A DNA stretch of 64,000 bases from an uncultured Oscillospiraceae bacterium (GTDB lineage Bacteria; Bacillota; Clostridia; Oscillospirales; Oscillospiraceae). The DNA lies in NCBI GenBank assembly GCA_910587345.1, contig CAJUKH010000054.1, forward strand, positions 42,619 through 106,618, written 5' to 3'. Numbering within the stretch: the first letter of the stretch is position 1; each line of letters opens with the position of its first letter. The translations under genes were made by a program, and so were the position numbers. A model generated the notes under the pieces. It worked only from the letters and a program-made list of their open reading frames with translations. It was not told the DNA's origin and searched no databases. Shown here piece after piece: positions 33,501-45,500 of the stretch.

Positions 33501-36500
33501 GATGGTATCCCCCAGCTTGGCCGACATGACGCTCCAGTCCTGCGCAGGCACAGGATCGATCGTGGTATGGTTGCCTCTGGAATCGGTCAGTTGAGCATCA
33601 CCCGAACCGAGGTCGCCCACCACGGTCAGCTTCACAAACCGCTCATCCTCCGGCGGGATGGGCTCATAGCGGACCTCCACCGTCACATCCTCTTCCTGCA
33701 TGTTGAAGGTGGTGTAATAGGTGCCGCCAGTGGCTCCGGTGGGATCGGAAGTGTACCGCAGCGGATCGGGCGCATAGATGGTGGGGGCACCTGTCGTATC
33801 CCCAAGGATATTCAAAATCGGCTCCTTGTCCACAGGGGCAGTAATGGTCACTTCCACCAGGTCGCCACGGGACAAAGGCTGCAACGCCTGTCCATTAATA
33901 TTTTCTGTCAATGCAGCACCCCGGATAGTGGTGGAATCGAGCTGAAGGCCACCCTCGGCAAATTTCAGCGTTGCCTTCAAATCGTCCTCAGGCTTCCAGG
34001 TCCTGTACGTCACATCAATGTACAGGACAGGAACACGCATGGAGGGAATGACGACATACCGGGTATTAGGATCGCCGGTAGCACTGGTGCCCCAGTAATA
34101 ATCCACATTGGCCACCAACGGCGTACCAGCATAGTCCGTAATGACAACATCGGCGGTGGTATTGGCGTCCATACCATGGATCTCCAACGACAACAGATCC
34201 CCGGCCTGAGCAGGGACGCTGTCCATATCGGGTGCATAAACATCTGAAGTCCGAATAACTACCTCAGGAACCATATTGGTCAGTGCAGAATAGTCATTCC
34301 CGGGTGTCGGAGCGCCAGCATCATGGACACGGAGAATAGCCCGGGTGTCATTGGAATCTGCAAAAATGACTGTCACAAGGACATTATCCACATTGGGCAT
34401 ATTAAATTCAATGAGGCGATCCACCCAGTTGCCTGTCCCTGTCAGAGTAACACCGTCCACGCTGATCTGCACATCCTGGACATAGTAATTCCCTCGGGCC
34501 ACAGCACGGATCTCCAAATGGTCACCCACCTGGACCACCTGAGAATAGCCCATCCGATTACCCGATGCGTCCACAAACTGGGCATCGCCCTGAGTAGCAG
34601 GATCAGCAAGGCTGCCGTCGGTCAATTTAGACACCACATTGACCGTCCGGGTGGGTGTGGGGCCTTCTTCAAACAGAATATTCACTACATAGACAGACTC
34701 ATCAGGCATATCAAAGGTCAGCACCTGGTTCCCTGCCGAATCCTTGGACCAATTAGGTGTAATAAGTGCGGGATCGCTAAAGGTCACATTAGGCACATAA
34801 TCATCGGCAGGCCGGATGGTGATCTCCACCTTGCCATCCCTGGTCACGGCGGTACTAATGCTGTTTCCATCTGGTGCAGCGTTCACAGTGCCCCGGGCCG
34901 TCCCCTCTACCACCACATCAGCAGCACCGGAACCCGCAGGACCGGTAGCATTAACGATCAGGGTTGGTTCAGTGAAGGGCTGGCTGCTGAAGGTCACATA
35001 CACATCCACATCCCCAGGCATCGCAGACACCATTTGAGCGATGGCATCCTGCGGATTCGCAGTGGTCCAGGTGACAGACTCGCCGCCATTCACCACGGTA
35101 ACCTGAGCATAGGCGTTAGGCATCACCAGAATATCCAACTGGTCCTTGGCTTTCACAGGCGTGCTGACGCCATCGGTGCTGATACTGGGCGCACCGCTGG
35201 TCGTATTGGTCACCGAAGCGGTACCGGTGGCTCCGTCACGGCTGCTGATATGAAGGGTAACCTTGTTATTCCGCTCGTCATCGGGAGCAAACTTCACTGT
35301 CACGGTGGGATGTTCGCCGGGCTGATATATCTTAAAGTGGGTATCATCCACCCAGATGGGGGCAACACCCGCACCAATCGGCGTTACAGTGACATCATCC
35401 ACCACAAAGCCGGTGCCGGGATGGACCTCTACCAACACCCACTGCCCGGGTTCCACGTTGGTCAGACTATCCCTGGTCACATCGGGGGCATTGCCGTTCT
35501 CTGTGACCTTAGGCCGAGTCACGGCAGCATCATCCACACTGATGATCTGGGCCCAGTTATTATCATTTCCAGCGGCATCCTCCACATCCAGAGTAAAGCC
35601 ATACTCAGGGACAGGACCTTCTTTCAGGAGGACATAGACGATCATATCCTCCTCCTGCTGGATAAGGCTGATATCCACAACGCCACCCTTGCCGTTGTTA
35701 AAGCCATTGCCGCTGTATGTAACAGGATAACCGGTGCCACCCGCTGCATTCTCCGCCCAAAGAGAGGCAATCGACCAGCCGGGCAATACATCAACCTGCC
35801 CCTTCACCGTTACAAAAGCAGGATTGGATACAGTGGGATAGGTATAGCCGGGTTGCCAGCCAGTGGTGGCAGGATCATGGCCAATACCGTCTCCTCCCAC
35901 CATTACCATGGTAACCTTGAAGGTCTCCTTCCTCTCAGGGATAACCACCTCAGTCTTCTGGCTCTCCTTGGCGTCGGGGGTGCTACCCGTGGCGGTAATG
36001 AAGATGGAACCGCCGCTGCTGAGATACTCCTGGAGGGTATAGCCATTCCACAAGGTAGGCTGGTCACTGCCGTCCAGAATGACCTCCACATCGAACTCAT
36101 AACCGTCAAAGGTACCATAGGCACCGGGCACCACTGCCCCTCCGCTCACCTTGATGTCGGTATCCACTACAAAGGGTTGGAAGGCGTTAACACCATCCCA
36201 ATAGTAGAACTTGTAGGCGCTCTCCGATTGGGCGGCATTCTGAAGGCCGTCCGTATTATGGAGGGTAGGCACCATGATATGGAAGCTGTTAGCTCCCGTA
36301 GGCTCGGCCAAAATCCAGCCGTCCGTATGGGTCTGGCTCAAATCATCGGCCCCATGGTGGGTATAGGCCGGAGAATTATATTGCTCGGAATGATCCGGGT
36401 CATAAGGACGGGCAGTCTGTGTCCCCTTCTCATAGGTCACAATGACCGTCGTCTCCTCCAGGAACATGGTAGGCATGGAGTAAGTACCGCCGGTGATCAG

Positions 36501-39500
36501 GACATCACTGAAGACACCACCGCTCTCCACCTGCACTCGGGAAACGAAATAGCCGGAAGCCGTCTCAGTCTGGAGGTCCATAGATGTGCCAGGTGTCACC
36601 ATACCAGCAGACTCCGTAGTGTCCCTGCCATCAATGGAAGCGCTGGCCGTACCGGCAGTCAGGTCCGCCTTGTTGCCTGTTACATTGTCTGTCCCCACTG
36701 TTTTCAGGAACAGATCTTTAGGCTCCGGCGGATTCTTGGAGTAGACCACCGTCACATCGATATCGGCATTCTTCACCCCGCTAATAATGAGGTAATTGGT
36801 AGCCTTCACCACAGTAACAGGCACACCGTCAGTGGTGGTAACGATGTAGTCAATCACATAGTAACCATGCTCTGCATAGGCATTCACCCGAACCTGATTG
36901 CCTGTATAAGCAGTGGTATAGGAAGAGACAGGCACCGGCGTGATTGAAGGTACTGTAAGATTCTCCACGGTGACATAGTTGCCGGGTCGTCCATCGTCAC
37001 CTGTGGTATTGCCCGTAACCGTGATCGGCGGCCAGGGGTACGGGTTATAATTGACGATGACGTCCACATCCTCATTGAGCATGGTATAGGTATAAATACC
37101 CGAACCGGGAGCCGTCTCGGTGGCCGTCGTCGTAGTATTGGTATCCCGGCCAATGACTACAACACTCGCCACTGTGTTGTCAGTGGGCGGCACAATATCC
37201 TTCACCGTCAAGATCTTGCCAGTAATGAGACCACTAATAGTGCCGCCATCTGTATTTACACTGCGGACAGGAACAGTGTCCGCCTCCATGGTGGCAGAAC
37301 CGGGGGCAGAGTGAAGTGTGGCTGTATAAGCAGGCTGGAGGACCACCTCAGTGAAGTCACTCTCCCCCAGGTCGGCCGCTGTCTTATCCGTAGCTGTGAT
37401 ATAAATGACCCCACCATGTTTCATATAGTAGCTGATTTGGCTACCAAGAGAATCGGCGGTCACATCAAACCGGTATCCGTCATAACTTGTTGCACCTACA
37501 GTATAAGCTCCAGGCACATCCACACCGTTGCTGACAGTGATGCTCTTATTGGGGCCCGTTGTCTCCAGTTCAATATACTGTTCCAAGCCATTCTTCCAGT
37601 AAAGTTTGTAGCCCGCAAGTGTACTGTCGCCGTTAGAGAGTGTATCAGTCACATCGTCATGGAGTGTGGGCACTGTGATCTGGATACGATAATGACCGTT
37701 ATTATCCCGCTCCAAAGGCACAGAAAGGATGTATCCTTCCTGTGTTGCAGGAGCGTCTGTTGTCGTCACCAGCTTATGGTCAGGGTCATAAGGCCGAGGC
37801 ATCCAAGGACCTTTCTGGAAGTAGACCGCCACTTTGTTGGTACCGCCCAGCAGCATCTTGCCATTCCACCAGGGATCTGTCGCAGGATTCGGCTGGTTGA
37901 TAGACTGATAGGTCAATTCAGACAGAGCGGTAACATCGTCCGCATCATAAACTGTATGGACCACCTTACGAACCCGATAATCGGTGTCTACAGTTGCCAT
38001 CATGCCCAAATCACTACCCACACGGACCAATGTTTGGTCGTCGGGCACCCGCTGGGTATCGTCAATACCCGTAATAGTCTTACTGCCACTGCTGACACTT
38101 CCCGAAGTGTCAAGACCTGTTTCGGTCAGCGTGGCACTGTTTCTGGTAGGCACTGTCGGGGTCCCATCTGTGTCTACAGTCGCCAACAGCAGCTTTTGGA
38201 ACTCTTTGTCCTGGTCCGGTTCATCCGTTGTAAAGTGGACTGTGATCTGCACATCAGATTCCGGCATATCAAAATCCACGTTAAAGGGTATGCCGTCGCC
38301 AAGCCCGTCGGCCACATGAATGACCTCCGCACCTGTTGTTTTATTGATGACTGTCACATTGGCATAATAATCAGGGGCGGTTTTTACTGTCAAACGGACC
38401 ACATTATCGTGATAGGCCTCTGTCCAGATGCCCGAATTATCCTGTTTTCCATTCCACAGATCCGGACGGTCTGTATTTTCAATTTCGGCATCATTCCCGG
38501 GCACTGCTACAGCGCCGGTCTTGTTAACAGCCGCCACATAAATACGAGGATGATCCGGGTCGGTCCCATCTGGCGTAAAGTGGACAGTCACCACCATGTC
38601 TTCAGTAGGCATGGTCTTGGGATAGCGGTCACTATCCGTGGGGTCTTCATTCAAAATGACATCTCCGGTGCTGTCTACATGTGCCACCACACTGACTTCC
38701 ACTTTGGGCTGAGGATAGGCCTCTGTCCGAATCAGCTCACCGCCCTTCAGCTTATCAATGTACTCCCAGTCATTATCAACTGTGCGGCCCGTACTCTGAT
38801 CCTGCATCTCGGCGGCGTTGCCGGAAATACTGCTGCTGTCCACAATATGGAGCCAAGCGGTGTAATCGCCCACAGGATCCTCATCGATCAGGACCTCTAC
38901 ATATTCACTCTCCGGCTTGGGCGTAATAGAATCGGTGGCAGTGATATAAATGACACCACCGGTTCGGAAATACTCTCCCAGCGGGCTCAGCGGCTTCAGA
39001 CTGCTGATGGTAAACTTCTCACCGTTTCCTGCCCCATGGGTATAGGGTGTGGGACCGCTGACTACGCTGTAATCTGTCCCTTCCACCAACAGTTGATAGG
39101 CAGCGCCCACCTTGACATAGAGCTTATACTCCACATCCCTGGCATCCAGCACTGTCCTGGTCGCTGTTTCATACAGGTTGGGTACCGTGATCTCCACCTG
39201 ATTGCTGCCCAGGTTCTTAGCAATCAGATAGCCGTCAATGAACTCCGGATAGGCGGTGGCGCTGCTGGGATCCTGGTTTCCATCGTAAGGCCTGGCTGTT
39301 CTGGGTCCCTTGGCCAGCTTTACTGTCACCACCGTCTCGCTGGGAGCCGGGGAGAAGGGTACAGTAAACTCAGTGGGATTGTCCTGAGTGGTGTTCACCA
39401 AAGTGCCATCCACTTTGATTGTAATGCTTTCAACATAGTAATAATTGGCCGGATCCACATAGACGGCGTTTGTAGTCAGGTCAAACACCACGCCATTCGG

Positions 39501-42500
39501 GACCGCATCATTCTCATCCTGATACTGAATCGGTGCGGAAGCGCTGTTTGCCAGCAGCGTCACGCTGCCGTCTTTGGCTACAGCCGTAGCCCAGTTGTCT
39601 GTTTCGTTATCGTGGCCCTCCACGATCAGGGTCACTTTACTCTCCACCGGCTCTGGTTCTTTGTCAGTGAAATGTACCGTAATTTCCACATTATCATCGG
39701 GCATCTTGTCCAAAAGCTGGATGGTGATGGTGCCTGTATTTACATCCTGGTAGATTCGATCAGATGCGATTGCCTCTCTGGAACCGTCCGCTTTGATAAT
39801 ATCGGCAGTCACCGTAGCAAAGTAGCCGGGTTCTGTCGCTGCCTGAACCTGGATCTCGTCTGCTGTTTCTGCCAGCGTCCACAGGGGGGAGCTATTGGGC
39901 AAAGCCGGATTGGTCAGGTTGGCAATGTTGAGGATCTGGTTGCCCGGAAGGCCAGCGGGATCATCCTTCACGGCTGTTGCAATATGGTAATCCCCCAAAA
40001 AGACCCAAATATCCGTATCCACAGCATTCATGGTGTGGAGATAGGTGTTCAATGCGCTTGCCGTGATGAACACCGGACTGGCTCCGCTTTCAGAAACCAT
40101 AACACCGGCAATCTTCACACTGTTGTCCTGGGTCTGAATGATGGTCTCAAGGATCTCGCCACCTACCAGACCTGTGATCTTACCGCCATCAATAGTGGTA
40201 TTTCTTCCGGGATCACCCTGTACCTGCATGGTCACCTTATTCCGCAGGGCGCTGGTAGTATCCACAATGTGAAGGGTAGCGGTGAATGTCTTGGCCTCCG
40301 CCTCCTTCAGCCACACAATAACACCCACATCATAGGCCGGCATAGTGATGGTATATTCATTTTCATTGCTGCCCTGAACCGCCGTGACCGCAGTGCCTGT
40401 AGGCGGTGTACCAGTAACATCAATGTGATCCAGCTCATAACCATCAGCTATGGTCAAGGTCAAGGTAAGGGTCTCAGGCCCTCTGCCCTGTGTATCATCC
40501 GGGCCATAGACGCTGAGAGGGCCGCTGGGCACGCCGTCACTGACGGCAGTCACCGACTTGGGCAGCAGATCCAAAGACCGCTCCATGGTGACACTGCTGG
40601 CCCCTGTTTCGCCGGGGTCATGGACCGTCAGGATAGCTGTATGGTTCCCCACAGGAGGATCCTTTTCCTCATCTGCAAAGATGATATGGACATCCACATC
40701 CCCTGCCGGCATCACGAAGGTGGCTTGGCCCTTTACCTCTTCTGTCTCCAGATAACCAAGGTTCTGGAGACTGGTCCAGGCCGTGGGGGACAGTACACTC
40801 AGGGGGACCACGCTGCCGCCCATCTCCACATAGGCGTGCTTGACATAGTAGCCCACACCGGCGGTCACGTCCACGGTGACCGTCTGTGTCTCAGGCACGT
40901 AAATAAACTCCAAATCTGCGTCCGCAACATCCACATCATAGGTGATAGAGCCCTCATTTATCGGTGCAGCAGCAGGGTCGGTGAGATGGAGCGTTGCCTT
41001 ATAGAAATCCACATCAGGATCTCTCATCAGCACCACGTTCACTGCAATATTGGCCGCAGGCATCTTGTAGGTATAGATAGTGTCACCCGTATTGGGGTTG
41101 GTGTACTGAGAGGTGGGCGTAATGGAAAGTCCCTGAGGCGTCACTACCACCTTGCTCACTTTATAGCCGTATTTGGCCACCACGGTAGCGGTCAGAGTGT
41201 CCTCCGGCATCACCGGGAAAGTATGGTTAACGGGATCAAAGGGTTCGTTGCTCTCCACCTTGATGGTTCGCAAATCAAAGGGATTCTTTACTGTGGGATC
41301 CGACTCGGTATGCTCCAAAGTAGCATAACCGGCAGCTCCCTGGGAAGAGCCGGGATTGCTGACCGGCCCTTCCACCGTCAAAGCAGCGGTGTAGTGGAGC
41401 AGGTCAGGCTTGTCATTCTTGTCCCCCATCTCCACATAAACGTCCACCCTGCCTCCCTGCATCCGGAAGGTTCCATCCTTTTGGACCAAATTGCCGTCTT
41501 CATCGTAACCATCGCTGTTCAGGTTCAGCGGCAGCATGGCGTTGCCAAACATAGCGTAGACCGCCTTGATATAATAGCCTGCCTCCGCCTGGGCGCTCAC
41601 ATAAACAAATTCGTTTGGCTTGACTTTAATAAAGGTGTTGTCCTGATCTGTCCTGTTTGTCCGCTGAGTCTCCTCCGCTACAAAAGTCTGTTCGGTCACC
41701 GAGTGGGCCCCTGTCGGGTCGCCTACCAGATGGAACCAGACCTCCTGACCCTCCGGCTCATCATGGATGTCTCTGAAAACAACGTCCACTATTACATCGC
41801 TACTGGGCATCCAGAAGGTATAAAGATTGTCATCGGTATCGTCTACCGTCAGGTCCGACAGCGGGGCGCCATCCGCCGTCCGGGTTCCTTTGACCTCCAC
41901 CCGGTACTTACTCTTATCCCGTTGAATGGTGATCTTCACCGGATCTGTGGCGTAGGACGTCCCGGTCAGTGTCATCCCATCGGTTCCAGGACCCTGGACA
42001 CCGTTCAGCGTAGTCTCCAGATTGGCGCTGTTATTGGGGTCCACTGCGGTACCAGGGGCATGGCTGACATTCATGGTGATTTGATATGGGGTCCGAGGAT
42101 CCGGACCAAACTCCACGTAGACCAGCACGTTCTTGGGCGGCATAAAGAAGCTGGTCTTCCCCTTCAACTCCTGACCCACCGGGTCGCCGTCCAAATATAC
42201 AGTGATCTTTGCCACATATCCCGGTACAGTAGTAAGCTCCAAAAGGACCTGATCGGCAGGGGAAGACAAATCAACAATATATCGGTCATTTACCCATGTA
42301 CCGCCGGAGGTGGTCAGGAACTTGGCCGTATTACCGGGCTCGCCGCCGTTGTTGACCTGCAGCTGTGCCTCCAAGCCGGTCTTTCCCTCGCAGAAAACCA
42401 CATTCACCGTGGCCGGGCCCTTGTTGGGGTCAGAGGGCATATTGAGGTTATAGGTATATACACCCCCAAAAATGCTGTCAGGCAGAAGCCGTTTATCCAC

Positions 42501-45500
42501 GTTTCCGTTGGCGTCCACCAGCTCCACATAGTCCACAGCATAACCATTACCAGGCGTAGCCGTCACCGTCAGGGCCTCGCCGGGCTGGGCGGACACCGAG
42601 GTCTTGACCCCGATACTGCTTACTGCACCAGTGGCCCCACCCCGGGTGTTGCTCAACTCTGCGCTGCCGTAGCTGGGCGGGTTGGCTCCGGTCTGGGTCA
42701 CGTTCAGCGTGACCCAATCCTCCCCGGGTATCTTCTGGCGGAAGACAACATGGACCTCGGCATCCTTATCCTGGATGTCGAAGCTGGTAGTATAAGTACC
42801 GTCACCATTGTCCGTTACGGGCAAGGTCGGTGTCAGCGGCATCCCACCGCTGAGCACCGTCACCGCATAGGTGTAATCCGAATCCGGTTTCAGGGTGATA
42901 TCCACCGTATTTTCCAGTTTATAGAGGGGATAGAGCTTATCCGGGTCCCTATGAGTGCTGGTGGACTGGAAAGTGCCATCACTCAACGTAGTGGAAATGG
43001 TAGCCACGCCATGAGGATCAGCCGCAGGATCACTGTCCAGATCATCGTAGATCAAGGTCACCTTTCGCTTATCTTCCTCTGTCTTCTCCCGGAAGGTCAC
43101 TTCAATATTGATATCCTCTATGGGCATATTGATCTTGATTTTGCCCTTGGCATAACTCCAAATATTGTCGGGGACCTTGGCACCGGTCAACGCATTCGTA
43201 ATAACCGCATCGATGGTATAACGGGGATCAGTAAAGGTGATAGGCACCTCCAGTTTGTCTCCTGCCACTGCCTTGATGGACTTGGGTGCATTGCCGGCAT
43301 CCACCGGCCCTGTAGTCCTGGTATCTCTGGGAGCAGTGGTATCCATCAATTCGGCCTGGTTATTCACCGGATTGGCCGCATCATAGAAGGGGTCCTTGAC
43401 ATATAGAGTGGCTGTAAACTCCACCTCAGAAGGCCAACCTTCCTCCAGGTAGATATTAACTGTGCAATCGGCATCCTTCATGGTAAAGTCAACCGTCTGG
43501 ATACCAAAGTCACCGGTCCGATTGTTGGTAATCCCCAGAGATGCAGGAGTCACCTCCACCCGAGAAATACGGTAACCATTGGCGATATTCGTACGAATAT
43601 TCAGCTTCTCTCCTGCGTCAGCAGTGGTAGAATACTGACCATTCTTCACAAAGGCGGCAGACCCTACTGCACTGGCAGGCACACCTGCGGGGGGCCGAAG
43701 AACAATATTGGCTGTATATTGACGGGGTTTAATACTCTCTGTTTTAAAGTACACCCGAATCTCCAAATCTTCATCGGGCATCTGGAAATCAAATTCTGTC
43801 TTGCTGATGCTCTGAGGCATCACCGCACCATTGCGGATCCACTCCACATGGTCCAGTTCATAGCCACTGTTGGCACTCATGGAGATACATACCTGTTCGT
43901 TACTCCCTACCAAAGCGGTTGCTCCATTGCCATTGCTGAGAGCCTGATTACTGGTACTGGTCAATAAACCTCCTGAGAGGACCTGGGCAGAACCAGCCAC
44001 CCCCACTCCGTCCGGACCATAGGCGGTCAGAGTCAAAGCGTGCTTGTCCGTCAAAATGATGCTGTCCTCCACAAAGGTGACATACACGTCCGCATCATCG
44101 GGCACTGCAGTAAAGGTATAAGGTGTGGTCAGAGTATCCGTCCGACCGCCAGTGGTAACTGTCACCACCGTCTGATATCCACCCGTTGGCGTTGCTGACA
44201 CAGTCAGGTGATCCCCACCCCAAATGGGCGTGCTAACGCCATCCCCGGCAACTGTCTGGGATGTATCTCTATTGGTCAGCGAAGCGCTACCCAAAGCAGT
44301 ATTATTAATATGCAATCTGGCCTCATGGCCCCGCTGATCTTTCTCGCTATATACCAGAGTGACCTGAAGGGGTCCCGCAGGCTGGCAGACTCTCAGCGTG
44401 GTATCATTCACCCACTGGGGGACTATACCATAGATGTCTGGCGTCACCACATCCTCCACCTGGTACCCATTAGCCGTATTGACCTGAATTTCCACCCACT
44501 GCCAAGTAGTAGCAGGCTTCAAAACATCACTTTCGCCATGGCGAACCGCAGCATGGCCCGGAACGGCAACCCCATCCAGGGCGCGGATCTGAGCCCAGTT
44601 ATTGCTGACCTGATCCGGGTCCTTAACCTTCAGCGTCAGACTATAGGGCGGCTCTTCCGGAGGTACCCCCTCCACCAGCTCCACATAGACGTGGATATCC
44701 TCACTGGGCTGAATCAGCCAGAAGCTCACTGACGGGAACCCACTGCTGCCACCGGCACCTGCACCGTTATTATAGCCGTATCCACCATTGTTCAGCAGGG
44801 GATAAGCGTCCCCAGTCTCATCACCGATCACAACGATAGAGGCAATATACCAACCAGGCGCTACCTCTACCCGGCCCTCAAACAGTTCATCGGCGCTATT
44901 GTCTACATAGTCGTAATCGCCAACGCCATCCTTCCACCAACCCGTCTCACCGGTGGGATAGGTCACACAACCGGCAGGATCGCTAGGTACCATAACAGCC
45001 CGAAAACTGTCATTGGAAAAATGCACTACCATTTTCAGGTCATAGAAAGGCATTGTCCATATCGCACCCGCAGTAAACCCACCATTGGGCGCAGAATCAG
45101 TATAGATAAAAGTCTCTTTTCCATTATCATCCACCGAGTAATAATCAATGCTGGAAATAATATAACCCGGTGCATAGGAGATATTCTCCAGTGTAATTCC
45201 CTTTCCGGAAAGGACTTGAATCCTGTCCACCTGGGGCGTTGCGGCCATATTGGTATGGTTGACCGTACCACTGCTGTCCTCACCGGAAACATCAGCCATA
45301 TTAGCGCTTTGGCCGTCATCGTCCAACTCCAGGATCAAGGTGTAATCTCCAGCCTTCCGGAAAATAACCTGAACCTGCACGTTATAATCGGGCATAGGGA
45401 AACTGAGGGTATGTTTCTCAAAACCCTCATCAGTTGTCCCATCAGGCTTCAGGTTGAGTAGCAGGTTCTCTCTGGGGGCGCTGGGGTTATCCAGATTGCT

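Noticed and set aside
37311..43406. 2031-codon plus-strand open frame opposite the 9652-aa gene (also 23724-29288 and others)
   Set aside because: It lies antisense to clear coding sequence, has no ribosome-binding site and shows His/Ile/Gly/Arg-rich composition without domains. Such frames arise from the codon pattern of the opposite strand.
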